Translations under genes and position numbers: made by a program
Notes under the pieces: generated by a model
Told to the model about the DNA's origin: nothing
What the model saw: the letters and a program-made list of their open reading frames with translations, nothing else
Database searches by the model: none
Shown: piece after piece, positions 1 through 6,858 of the stretch
Layout of the letters: each line of letters starts with the position of its first letter
Position numbering within the stretch: position 1 is the first letter of the stretch
Assembly: GCA_024698845.1 (NCBI GenBank)
Contig: JAILQR010000025.1
Location: 1 to 10,759 of the forward strand
DNA length: 10,759 nt
Reading direction: 5' to 3'
Origin: Bacilli bacterium
GTDB taxonomy: Bacteria; Bacillota_I; Bacilli_A; RF39; UBA660

Positions 1-2200
1 CTATAGTATCTAGTAATCTTCCTCCAGCTTTTTTAATAGCATCTTCTAATTCTTTATTAGTTAATTCATTATCAACTATAAATGCTACATCCTTCTTAAT
101 TGATGGATATTTAGATGCTTCCTTATATTTAAGTGGTTTAACACTATAACTATATAGTTTAGTCATAGATAATTCACAAACATAAATATCATCTTTATAT
201 AGTGATGGATGAACCTTTCCTATAATACCTACCTCTTGTCTATCAATTAAGATTTTAGCAGATACACCAGGATGTAATTCTTTGATTTCTACTTTCTCAA
301 AAGTATATCGATTTTTAAATCCTAAATATTTAAGTAGGTTTTCAACAATACCCTTTAATAAGTAAAAGTCAGTTTTAACATTAACATTGTTAACAATATT
401 TGTTAAATAGTTACCAGATACTAACATTGCTACCTTATGATCTTCGTTGAACTCTTTATCATAAGTTTTTGCAATTTCATAAATGTTAATATCATTTATT
501 TTTCTTGATTTATTATATTCATATGTTTTAAGTAGTGATGGAACTAATGATAATCTTAGGAATCCTTTATCAGCTGACATTGGATTTGGAAGTGCTAATA
601 CTTCTTTATTATCATAATTGAACATGTTAGCTGTTTCACTATTTGTTAAAGTATATGTTCTAACTTCAGTTAAGCCTAAAGTTCTAAGTCTTTTTGAAAT
701 ACTCTTTCTAAGTGCTACATCTCCAACATATACACCTCTTTTAGTTGGTACTTCTGGAAGTGTATCTTCAAGATTATTGTATCCATATAATCTTCCTATT
801 TCTTCAGCTAGATCAGCTTTGTTAGCTTCCACATCTAATCTTCTTCTTGGAATAATAATTTTAAATACGTCATTATTTAATTCGTATTTAAAATCAAGTT
901 TATCTAATTGTTTTTCAACATCTTCATTAGTCATATTCATTCCAAGAACACCGTTTAAATCTTTTGTAGTAACTTCGATAACTTTTTCTGTTTTATCAAC
1001 TTCATCATGAAGTACATTACCACTTAGAACTTCACCAGATGCATATTCTTCTAATAATGAACAACATCTATCCATTGCAGCTATTGTATATTCATAATTT
1101 AAACCTTTACCATATCTTTTAGAAGCTTCTGATTTTAAATTTAATCTAGATGCGGTTTTTGTTATTGAGAATGCATCAAATATAGCAGCTTCAATAAAGA
1201 TGTTTTTAGTATTCTCATCAACTTCAGTGTTAAGTCCACCCATAACACCAGCAATACATGTTGGATTTTCTCCATCAGTAATTACAATATCATTTGGTGT
1301 TAGTGTTCTTTCAACTTCATCAAGTGTAACTAGTTTTTCATTTTCTTTTGCATCTCTAACAGCAACAACTTTTCCAAGTTTATCCGCATCAAAGAAATGT
1401 GTTGGTTGACCATATTCAAGCATAACGAAGTTAGAAATATCAACAACATTATTAATAGGTCTCATACCAGCTGCAATTAATCTTTTCCTAATCCACTCTG
1501 GTGATTCTCCTATTTTTACATTTCTAACCATCTTACCTAGGTAATATGGGCATCTAGTTGTTTCTATATTTAATTTAACATAGTTATTAACATCATCATT
1601 TGATTCTGTATATTTACTTTCTGGATATTTAACTTTTTTACCAAGTACAGTTCCGATTTCATGAGCAAAACCAATATGATAATAACAATCATTATTTCTA
1701 TGTTTATGAACATCTAATTCATATAAAGTATCATCACAACCAAGATACTTCATTGCATCCATTCCAACTGGAGCATCTGATGGTAATTCTTCAATACCTT
1801 TAGCATATGTTTCTTCAGTTTTTTCTTCTAACCCAAGTTCAAAAAGAGCACAAATCATACCATTAGATTCTTCACCTCTAATTTTACCTGCTTTAATTTC
1901 AAAATCGCCAGGAAGAACAGCTCCAGGTAAAGCTACAATTACTTTTATACCTTTTCTTACATTAGGAGCTCCACATACGATTTGTGTAGTTGTTTCTCCA
2001 ACATTTACTTTGCAAACATGTAAATGATCTGAATCCGGATGATCAATGCAATCAACTACTTCACCTATTACTAAGTTATCAATATGATTTGATATTACTG
2101 CTTCAACATTGATACCAGCTTTTGTAACTTTTTCAGCAAGTTCTTTTATGTCTTCACCTTCAATATCAATATAATCTTTAACCCAATTAAGTGATATCAT
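1..2200 (-). CDS. pheT: Phenylalanine-tRNA ligase beta subunit, 3' end cut by window edge
   Basis: Beta subunit of the class II (alpha-beta)2 phenylalanyl-tRNA synthetase, which holds tRNA and edits mischarged Tyr-tRNA(Phe) in the cytoplasm. I translated about 733 residues; the family is usually close to 800, so the last 60-70 are outside the window. In order: a tRNA-binding OB domain (about 40-150, with GAPNVRKG and GKIRGEESNGMICALFELGL), the B3/B4 editing domain (about 200-390, with INNVVDISNFVMLEYGQP and CIAGVMGG), the B5 domain (about 400-475), the catalytic-like core, and the start of the FDX-ACB anticodon-binding domain at about residue 698 (YPSIKKDVAFIVD). The editing glutamate of the IFIEAA segment and the SEAS motif are present. 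The usual TPNR and F/Y-E-R/K-G signatures are altered (HKHR 165-168, YGKG 363-366). The ATG lies one base after the pheS stop, with AAAGGAGG inside the pheS 3' end, which indicates translational coupling. Expression should follow the T-box upstream of pheS. Confidence 0.96.
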   Translation of the reverse strand, partial: MISLNWVKDYIDIEGEDIKELAEKVTKAGINVEAVISNHIDNLVIGEVVDCIDHPDSDHLHVCKVNVGETTTQIVCGAPNVRKGIKVIVALPGAVLPGDFEIKAGKIRGEESNGMICALFELGLEEKTEETYAKGIEELPSDAPVGMDAMKYLGCDDTLYELDVHKHRNNDCYYHIGFAHEIGTVLGKKVKYPESKYTESNDDVNNYVKLNIETTRCPYYLGKMVRNVKIGESPEWIRKRLIAAGMRPINNVVDISNFVMLEYGQPTHFFDADKLGKVVAVRDAKENEKLVTLDEVERTLTPNDIVITDGENPTCIAGVMGGLNTEVDENTKNIFIEAAIFDAFSITKTASRLNLKSEASKRYGKGLNYEYTIAAMDRCCSLLEEYASGEVLSGNVLHDEVDKTEKVIEVTTKDLNGVLGMNMTNEDVEKQLDKLDFKYELNNDVFKIIIPRRRLDVEANKADLAEEIGRLYGYNNLEDTLPEVPTKRGVYVGDVALRKSISKRLRTLGLTEVRTYTLTNSETANMFNYDNKEVLALPNPMSADKGFLRLSLVPSLLKTYEYNKSRKINDINIYEIAKTYDKEFNEDHKVAMLVSGNYLTNIVNNVNVKTDFYLLKGIVENLLKYLGFKNRYTFEKVEIKELHPGVSAKILIDRQEVGIIGKVHPSLYKDDIYVCELSMTKLYSYSVKPLKYKEASKYPSIKKDVAFIVDNELTNKELEDAIKKAGGRLLDTI

Positions 2201-2201
2201 A

Positions 2202-3248
2202 TTAGTTTTCCTCCTTTCTATCAAATATTCTTGATTCTCTTAAATCAACGTTATAGAAAGCTCTTATATCGCTAATTCCGTATTTAAGCATTGCACATCT
2301 TTCTGCACCAAAACCAAATGCGAATCCACTCCATTTTTCTGGATCAAATCCACATCCTTTTAACACATCATAATGAACAACACCAGCACCACCAATTGTT
2401 ATCCAACCAGTATTTTTACAAATATTACATCCTTTACCTTTACAGTTAAAGCATGAAATATCCATTTCAACAGATGGTTCTGTAAATTGATAATATGATG
2501 GTCTAAATCTAGTTACAGTATCTTCACCAAATAATCTTTTACAAATAACTGTAACTGTTCCTTTTAAATCTGATAATTTAATATCTTTATCAACAATTAA
2601 TCCTTCAATTTGAGTAAATTGATGTGAATGAGTTGCATCATCATCATCTCTTCTATATGCTTTACCAGGGCATATCATCCTTACAGGTTCTTTTCCTTCT
2701 TTAGATAACATTACTCTTGCTTGTACTGGAGATGTATGACTTCTAAGTAGAAGTTCATCACCTTTAACATAGAAAGTATCTTGCGCATCTCTTGCAGGAT
2801 GTCCTTTTGGTAAGCCTAATAATTCAAAGTTAAATTTATCTTCCTCTAGTTCAGGTCCATCAACAACATCATATCCCATAGACATGAATACTTCTTCAAA
2901 GTCTTCTACTACTTTTTCTAAAATGCTTGGAGCTCCTGTTACTATTTCAGTAGCAGGTAAAGAAATATCTATTGATTCTTTAGCTAGTTTTTCATTTAAT
3001 ATAGCATTGTTTATTTCTTCTTCTTTTCCTAATATTTTTTCTGTTGCATAGTTTTTTACTTCATTTGAAAGCATTCCTAGTTCTTTTCTTTCTTCAGGAG
3101 TTAAATCCTTCATGTTTTTAGTTAATTCTGTAATACATCCATTTTTTCCTATATATTTAGCTTTAATATCAACTATATCTTGAAGGTTTTTTACTTCTTT
3201 AATATCTTCATCTATACTTGATTTAATATTTTCAATTTTTTCTTTCAT
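2202..3248 (-). CDS. pheS: Phenylalanine-tRNA ligase alpha subunit
   Basis: Catalytic alpha subunit of phenylalanyl-tRNA synthetase; it activates Phe with ATP and charges tRNA(Phe) together with PheT. The product is 348 aa, normal for the family. Residues 1-90 are the N-terminal coiled-coil arm that contacts tRNA. The catalytic core follows, with GPELE (131-135), HPARD (150-154), the motif 2 region PGKAYRRDDDDATHSHQF (194-211) and motif 3 GFAFGFGAERCAMLKYGI (308-325). A four-cysteine knuckle (Cys266, 269, 274, 277) precedes GW, as in Bacilli PheS. Motif 3 has Cys where Ile is common. I chose the ATG at 3248 because GAAAGGAAG lies just upstream and the protein then begins like the family. An in-frame start at 3323 would translate the T-box element itself. 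pheT follows after one base. Confidence 0.97.
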   Translation of the reverse strand: MKEKIENIKSSIDEDIKEVKNLQDIVDIKAKYIGKNGCITELTKNMKDLTPEERKELGMLSNEVKNYATEKILGKEEEINNAILNEKLAKESIDISLPATEIVTGAPSILEKVVEDFEEVFMSMGYDVVDGPELEEDKFNFELLGLPKGHPARDAQDTFYVKGDELLLRSHTSPVQARVMLSKEGKEPVRMICPGKAYRRDDDDATHSHQFTQIEGLIVDKDIKLSDLKGTVTVICKRLFGEDTVTRFRPSYYQFTEPSVEMDISCFNCKGKGCNICKNTGWITIGGAGVVHYDVLKGCGFDPEKWSGFAFGFGAERCAMLKYGISDIRAFYNVDLRESRIFDRKEEN

Positions 3249-3272
3249 ATTTATCTTCCTTTCACTTTTTAA

Positions 3273-3462
3273 AACAAAAAAAATCATAAACATAAGGGCG
3301 AATATAATAATCCGTGGTACCACCTTAATTCATGATTTTCATGCACTTTGTATTGTTAACGGTAATAAACCGATTATTACTCCTATATATGAAATTCATT
3401 ATATATATTAATTTAAGATACTCTCAGCAAATGTATCTACTCTCTTTAAATACTATATATAA
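3273..3462 (-). promoter_or_regulatory. Phenylalanine T-box riboswitch leader of pheST
   Basis: The 243-base gap upstream of pheS holds a tRNA-sensing T-box leader. The conserved T-box AAGGTGGTACCACG is at 3326-3313. It can form the standard antiterminator: AAGG pairs with CCTT (3297-3294), the UGGUACC bulge lies between, and CGGAT (3314-3310) pairs with ATTCG (3303-3299). Further upstream, a GAGAG element at about 3445 starts the Stem I region. AGATAC/GTATCT forms a hairpin whose loop holds GCTGAGA. GAATTTCA carries a UUC phenylalanine specifier at 3393-3391 followed by the usual purine. A perfect 7-bp hairpin (GTAATAA/TTATTAC, 3380-3362) fits Stem III. In the family, uncharged tRNA binds both the specifier and the bulge to switch on the synthetase genes. 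I did not resolve the full Stem I fold, so the 5' boundary is approximate. Confidence 0.93.
3276..3339 (-). terminator. Candidate expression platform of the T-box: long hairpin ending in eight U
   Basis: AAAATCAT (3339-3332) is complementary to ATGATTTT (3287-3280), and the pairing continues inward through two G-U pairs and one bulged U to AAGG/CCTT. This makes about 17 base pairs around the T-box, followed by a run of eight T (3283-3276). It could act as an intrinsic terminator. It uses the same AAGG/CCTT helix as the antiterminator, which is not the usual mutually exclusive layout. No copy of AAGGGCG follows to form an ordinary downstream terminator. The alternative is translational control: CCTT could pair with AAGG of the pheS Shine-Dalgarno (3261-3258). 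Confidence 0.5.
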
Positions 3463-3486
3463 CTACTTAGTATATGATCATTGTAA
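3456..3486 (-). promoter_or_regulatory. Weak candidate promoter for the pheST leader
   Basis: TTACAA at 3486-3481 and TATATA at 3461-3456 are separated by 19 bases, somewhat longer than ideal. This would start transcription just before the T-box Stem I. In such AT-rich sequence a match of this quality is easily found by chance. I list it because the leader needs a start point and no better one is visible. Read-through from the rubrerythrin gene remains possible. Confidence 0.25.
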
Positions 3487-3491
3487 TATTA

Positions 3492-4031
3492 TTAATAATT
3501 TTCTGCTTTCATTTCCATATATGATTGTTTATGATTACATATAGGACAAACTAAAGGAGCTTGTTTTCCATAGTAAACATGTCCACAGTTACGACATATC
3601 CAAACAACTTCTTCATCTTTTTTAAATACTAAGTTGTTATCAATATTGTCTACTAATTTTAAGTATCTTTCTTCATGATGCTTTTCAATTTCTCCAACAC
3701 CTCTAAATAGACGAGCTATTTCAGTAAATCCTTCTTCTTCAGCTACTTTAGCGAATTCTTCGTACATTTCTGTCCATTCATAGTTTTCACCATTAGCAGC
3801 ATCTTTTAAGTTATCAAGTGTTGAAGGAATTTCTCCACCATTTAATTGCTTGAACCACATCTTAGCATGTTCTTTTTCGTTATTAGCAGTTTCTTCAAAG
3901 ATAGCTGCTATTTGTTCATAACCTTCTTTTTTTGCTTTAGATGCGTAATATGTATATTTATTTCTTGCTTGGCTTTCACCAGCAAATGCTTTTAGTAAAT
4001 TCTCTTCTGTTCTACTACCTTTTAATTCCAT
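3492..4031 (-). CDS. Rubrerythrin (diiron peroxidase with rubredoxin-like domain)
   Basis: Cytoplasmic non-haem iron protein that reduces hydrogen peroxide in anaerobes, with electrons entering through its rubredoxin domain. It is 179 aa, typical for short rubrerythrins. The ferritin-like four-helix part (about 1-130) has the iron ligands expected of the family: Glu19 in AFAGESQA, Glu52-x-x-His55, glutamates in the EEFAKVAEEEGF helix, and Glu116-x-x-His119. The C-terminal rubredoxin-like part has Cys146-x-x-Cys149 and Cys162-x-x-Cys165. The ATG at 4031 is chosen because AAGGAG lies about 8 bases upstream and the family begins with this sequence; an in-frame ATG at 4085 would fall inside the preceding terminator. 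The gene has its own promoter and appears to be a single-gene unit. It suggests an anaerobic host handling oxidative stress. No separate regulator site was recognised. Confidence 0.96.
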   Translation of the reverse strand: MELKGSRTEENLLKAFAGESQARNKYTYYASKAKKEGYEQIAAIFEETANNEKEHAKMWFKQLNGGEIPSTLDNLKDAANGENYEWTEMYEEFAKVAEEEGFTEIARLFRGVGEIEKHHEERYLKLVDNIDNNLVFKKDEEVVWICRNCGHVYYGKQAPLVCPICNHKQSYMEMKAENY

Positions 4032-4056
4032 AATATGTGCTCCTTTTTCTTTATAT

Positions 4057-4085
4057 ATTATAATATAATGACCAATTAAAAACAA
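4057..4085 (-). promoter_or_regulatory. Promoter of the rubrerythrin gene
   Basis: TTGTTT (4085-4080) and a perfect TATAAT (4062-4057) are separated by exactly 17 bases, predicting a start near 4050 and a short leader with AAGGAG. The -35 element lies inside the 3' arm and T-tract of the terminator that closes the upstream unit, so terminator and promoter overlap. Confidence 0.7.
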
Positions 4086-4102
4086 GCTTAAAGCTTGTTT
4101 TT
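4078..4102 (-). terminator. Intrinsic terminator after the 81-aa protein gene
   Basis: A perfect 10-bp stem AAAAACAAGC/GCTTGTTTTT with a five-base loop begins within the TAA stop codon of the upstream gene and ends in a T-tract. The A-tract and T-tract flank it symmetrically, so it could also stop transcription coming from the other direction. Confidence 0.85.
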
Positions 4103-4346
4103 ACATTTGTTCCTTAAATTGTTTAGTTAACTCAAGCATTAGGTCTGAATCAATTACTTTTTCAACATAATATCCATCTTTATCATGTTTTTCACAAAGA
4201 ATTACAACTTTACTTGAATCAACCTCATTATCTTTAATAACACCCATCGTTAAGTAGTACAGATTATTTTCATAGTTAAGTTCATTTAGAACTATATATT
4301 TTTCATTATTGTTTAATCTGATTATTGCATTTAGTTCTATTTTCAT
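4101..4346 (-). CDS. Small protein, 81 aa, possibly DUF1292-like
   Basis: I do not recognise this gene with confidence. The product is 81 aa and mostly predicted beta strand (IIRLNNNEKYIVLNEL, NLYYLTMGVI, KVVILCE, GYYVEKVID), followed by a short C-terminal helix (SDLMLELTKQFKEQM). That layout resembles small DUF1292-type proteins of Bacillota, but this is inference from pattern only. There is no signal peptide or membrane segment. The ATG at 4346 lies one base after the TAG of the upstream coiled-coil gene and is preceded by GGAGGG inside that gene's last codons, so translation is probably coupled. An in-frame ATG at 4382 lies inside the upstream gene and lacks comparable support. A strong terminator follows the stop. 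The shared transcript suggests a function linked to the coiled-coil protein. Confidence 0.85.
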   Translation of the reverse strand: MKIELNAIIRLNNNEKYIVLNELNYENNLYYLTMGVIKDNEVDSSKVVILCEKHDKDGYYVEKVIDSDLMLELTKQFKEQM

Positions 4347-4347
4347 A

Positions 4348-6219
4348 CTATTTTCCCTCCGCAGATGATATAGCAGTTTCAAAATCTACATAATCATCAT
4401 CTTGAAAGTCGTTAACCATATAATCTTTATCACTATTTTCTGTTATACCGTCAGATATAGGAATTATTTCTACTACTCTTAATTTAGGTTCTTCTTCTTT
4501 TATTTCTTCTTCAACAAAAGGAATAAATGGTATTTCTTCTTTTTCTTCCTTTGCTGCTTCTTCGATAACAGGTGCTATAACTTCTTCTTTGTCCTTATTA
4601 GCATTTTCAATTACTTCATCAATACTAATTGGGGCATCAATTTCATCAGCTATAATTGGAACTTCATTTATTTCAGGTTCCTTTTCAATTACTATTGGTT
4701 CTTCTTTTTCTTCTTCAAAGATAACTTTATTACGAGTTTTCTTATCAGCAAATTCTAATGATGATAGAAGCATTTCAAATTCATCAAGGATTTCACTAAT
4801 TGATTTATTAAACGTTTCTCTGTTTTTTAAATCCATAATAGAGTTATTAATTTTTTCTAATTTAATTTTATCTTTTTCTTCCTCTAAGATATTAGTTGAT
4901 TTAGTACTTAATGCTAGCTTTTTGTTTAAATCATCAAGTTCATTATCAATATTCTTTGATAATTCATCAAGTGTAGATAGCTTAGATTTAAAGTCGTTTA
5001 ATAGTTCAATATTTGAAACTAAATCACTTCTATAATTTTTAACAATAGATTCGATATTAGTTTTTTCTTCAACTAACTTATTGTTTGAAGCTTGAATTAC
5101 AGATTTAGCAATTTCAGATGAATCATAATCGTAATTATCGTAATCCTTAAGACTTTTATTAATCTTACTAATTTGAGTTTCAGCATTATAAATCTTTCTA
5201 CTTAAATCATCATTCTTACTTGTTAATTCTTTAACTATTCCATTATATAGTTTTTTAGAATCTTCTGTAGATGTTGTTTCATCTTCTAGATATTTAATTC
5301 TTTCTTCGATGAATTCACGATCCATAGTTTGATATTCTTTTTTAGATATTTCTTCATCATAGTTTTTAAGTTCTTCATCAAGTTTTTGTTTAACTTGTTC
5401 AAGTTCACTGTTTTGAAGATTCATGAATGGAATTTGTTCAACAATATCAACAAGATGTTTGAACTCTTCTTCAACTTCATCTTGTTTTTCATTAGCAATT
5501 CCTTCCTTTATTAAACCAGCAATATAAACAGTATCGTTTAATATTTCTTCTTTATGATTTAATAATTCTTCCAATTCATTTTTAATTGAAGCGTATCTAA
5601 GTTCATCTTCTTCTTTAGCTTCAATATCCACATAAGATTTGATATTTGATAAGTTATTTTCAATATCTTTTAATCTTGCTTGTTCATTTTCAATCTTTTC
5701 TTCGATTTCAATTAGTGATGCTGCAAGATATTCAACTTTCTTTTGAACTGTAGAATATTTAGATTCTAATTCTTCTTTTTCATTTACAAGATTTGTTATT
5801 CTATCGTTTTCAGATGCAATCATATTGTTATATGCTTCGTTACTTGAAACATTATTGTTGATAATATCATTATATGAATTAGCATCTTTAATTTCTTGAG
5901 TTATTTCTTCAAGTTTATCATGAAGTTCTTTTTCTTCTTCTTTATAACCTTCTAATTCTTTATTTATATCAGATTTAACTCTTATTAAATTTTGGATCTT
6001 TTTATTTAGACTTATTTGAATATTTCTATCTACAATTTCACTTGTAGCATCAAAATATTTTTCATCATTCATATCTGCTTCTAGTAATTCTAATTTTTTC
6101 TCAACTTTACCTATTCTAGAAGTTGTATCTTCTAAGTCAGCTTTAAGTTCGTCTAAATTAGAGTTAGATCCAGACATTTTAACAAGTAAATCTATTAATT
6201 CAAAAATATTTGATTGCAT
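4348..6219 (-). CDS. Large coiled-coil protein with acidic tail, unknown function
   Basis: The product is 623 aa and I do not recognise the family. Residues about 20-230 and 270-490 are long amphipathic, heptad-like Glu/Lys/Asn/Leu-rich helices expected to form coiled coils. They are interrupted near 230-270 by a less charged segment with GLIKEG and EQIPFMNL. Residues 499-623 form a low-complexity acidic tail rich in Glu, Ile and Pro (IPFIPFVEEE), ending in a short Asp/aromatic segment (QDDDYVDFETAISSAEGK). No cysteine or tryptophan, signal peptide or membrane segment is visible, so it is probably a cytoplasmic scaffold or filament-like protein. It lacks the nucleotide-binding head motifs of SMC or Rad50 proteins. 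The start is supported by AAAGGGTG about 9 bases upstream. It is first in a two-gene unit with its own promoter, and the 81-aa gene follows after one base. Confidence 0.9.
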   Translation of the reverse strand: MQSNIFELIDLLVKMSGSNSNLDELKADLEDTTSRIGKVEKKLELLEADMNDEKYFDATSEIVDRNIQISLNKKIQNLIRVKSDINKELEGYKEEEKELHDKLEEITQEIKDANSYNDIINNNVSSNEAYNNMIASENDRITNLVNEKEELESKYSTVQKKVEYLAASLIEIEEKIENEQARLKDIENNLSNIKSYVDIEAKEEDELRYASIKNELEELLNHKEEILNDTVYIAGLIKEGIANEKQDEVEEEFKHLVDIVEQIPFMNLQNSELEQVKQKLDEELKNYDEEISKKEYQTMDREFIEERIKYLEDETTSTEDSKKLYNGIVKELTSKNDDLSRKIYNAETQISKINKSLKDYDNYDYDSSEIAKSVIQASNNKLVEEKTNIESIVKNYRSDLVSNIELLNDFKSKLSTLDELSKNIDNELDDLNKKLALSTKSTNILEEEKDKIKLEKINNSIMDLKNRETFNKSISEILDEFEMLLSSLEFADKKTRNKVIFEEEKEEPIVIEKEPEINEVPIIADEIDAPISIDEVIENANKDKEEVIAPVIEEAAKEEKEEIPFIPFVEEEIKEEEPKLRVVEIIPISDGITENSDKDYMVNDFQDDDYVDFETAISSAEGK

Positions 6220-6248
6220 TCTATCAACACCCTTTTTATCCTATTAAC

Positions 6249-6277
6249 ATACTAACATAACGAGGCTTTTATTTCAA
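6249..6277 (-). promoter_or_regulatory. Promoter of the coiled-coil protein unit
   Basis: TTGAAA (6277-6272) and TAGTAT (6254-6249) are 17 bases apart, and TGT directly before the -10 makes it an extended -10 element. It lies between the upstream terminator and the gene start, predicting a start near 6242 and a leader of about 20 bases containing the ribosome binding site. Confidence 0.7.
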
Positions 6278-6278
6278 T

Positions 6279-6304
6279 AAAAAAAGGAAATTTCTATTTC
6301 CTTT
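6279..6304 (-). terminator. Intrinsic terminator overlapping the end of the 183-aa gene
   Basis: A perfect 9-bp stem AAAGGAAAT/ATTTCCTTT with an AGAA loop runs into four further T. The TAG stop codon (6296-6294) lies within the stem and loop, so the last codons of the gene double as the 5' arm. Confidence 0.85.
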
Positions 6305-6845
6305 CTTTAGCTAAATATTTGATAATATTTTCTCTTAATTTTTGTGTATCTACTAGTTCGTTAATACCATCAAAATATTCAATTTCTTCAAGAATATCGT
6401 TTATACCTTTTTCTAGTTCTTCAGGAGTGAATTTTTGGTTTTCTACTTCATATACATCAATATTTTGATATAGCTTTGCATAGTATGTACTTTTATTTGG
6501 TTTGTTAATAACCCACTTAAAAGTTATTCTATTTTCTAAAAATTCATAGTATAGATTCTTTATATGAGGTTCATCACCTACTAATTTCTTAGTAGTAAAT
6601 CCTACTGATGTTGGAGATACTAACACACCAATGCTTGTGTTTTCATTCATTATTTGACCATAATATCTTCCAATTTTAACAAATGATTGGTCCATTTCTT
6701 GAAGTGCTGTTAATGGTACTGTGCTAAGGGCAGCATCTTGTTTATCTTTAACCATTTGCATAAGTAAATCTCTAGATTCAACATTTTCTAGTATTTCAAC
6801 ACACATTCCACTTCTGTATTTGCTAACTTTATAATCAACTTTCAT
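6294..6845 (-). CDS. Protein of unknown function, 183 aa
   Basis: I do not recognise this protein. It looks soluble, with no signal peptide or membrane helix. The N-terminal half is mixed (MKVDYKVSKYRSGMCVEIL, then a polar helix RDLLMQMVKDKQDAA). The middle (about 65-130) looks beta-rich, with TSIGVLVSPTSVGFTTKKLV, ITFKWVIN and TYYAKLYQNIDVYEV. The C-terminal 45 residues form an acidic-to-basic helical region (FTPEELEKGINDILEEIEYF, then LRENIIKYLAKERK). TAGGAG lies 7 bases before the ATG. It is second in a two-gene unit, 13 bases after the 208-aa gene, and a terminator overlaps its stop. Shared transcription suggests a role joined to that of the 208-aa protein. There is no evidence for an enzyme activity. 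Confidence 0.87.
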   Translation of the reverse strand: MKVDYKVSKYRSGMCVEILENVESRDLLMQMVKDKQDAALSTVPLTALQEMDQSFVKIGRYYGQIMNENTSIGVLVSPTSVGFTTKKLVGDEPHIKNLYYEFLENRITFKWVINKPNKSTYYAKLYQNIDVYEVENQKFTPEELEKGINDILEEIEYFDGINELVDTQKLRENIIKYLAKERK

Positions 6846-6858
6846 AAATAACTCCTAC

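Noticed and set aside
618..1409. Open frames on the plus strand inside pheT (618-1010 and 1200-1409)
   Set aside because: They are Ser/Leu/Phe-rich antisense readings of a strongly supported pheT, without matching ribosome binding sites or any family resemblance.
3249..3323. Longer pheS starting at 3323
   Set aside because: The extra 25 residues would be encoded by the T-box and U-tract, and the start at 3248 has a good Shine-Dalgarno and the family N-terminus.
3332..3544. Plus-strand open frame of 70 codons across the pheS leader
   Set aside because: It is antisense to the T-box element and the rubrerythrin 3' end, has no ribosome binding site, and its content is AT-driven.
4032..4085. Longer rubrerythrin starting at 4085
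   Set aside because: That ATG lies in the upstream terminator and the extension would cover the TATAAT promoter; the start at 4031 fits the family and has AAGGAG.
4348..4750. Possible tandem DNA repeat in the GAA/TTC-rich region
   Set aside because: The bias comes from Glu/Lys codons of the acidic tail; no regular repeat unit could be defined.
4589..5514. Plus-strand open frames opposite the coiled-coil gene
   Set aside because: Glu/Lys/Asn-rich coding sequence reads as Ser/Phe/Ile-rich open frames on the other strand; no start signal or recognisable protein.
4348..6219. SMC/Rad50-type ATPase for the coiled-coil protein
   Set aside because: No Walker A, Walker B or ABC signature motif is present at either end, and the C-terminus is an acidic low-complexity tail.
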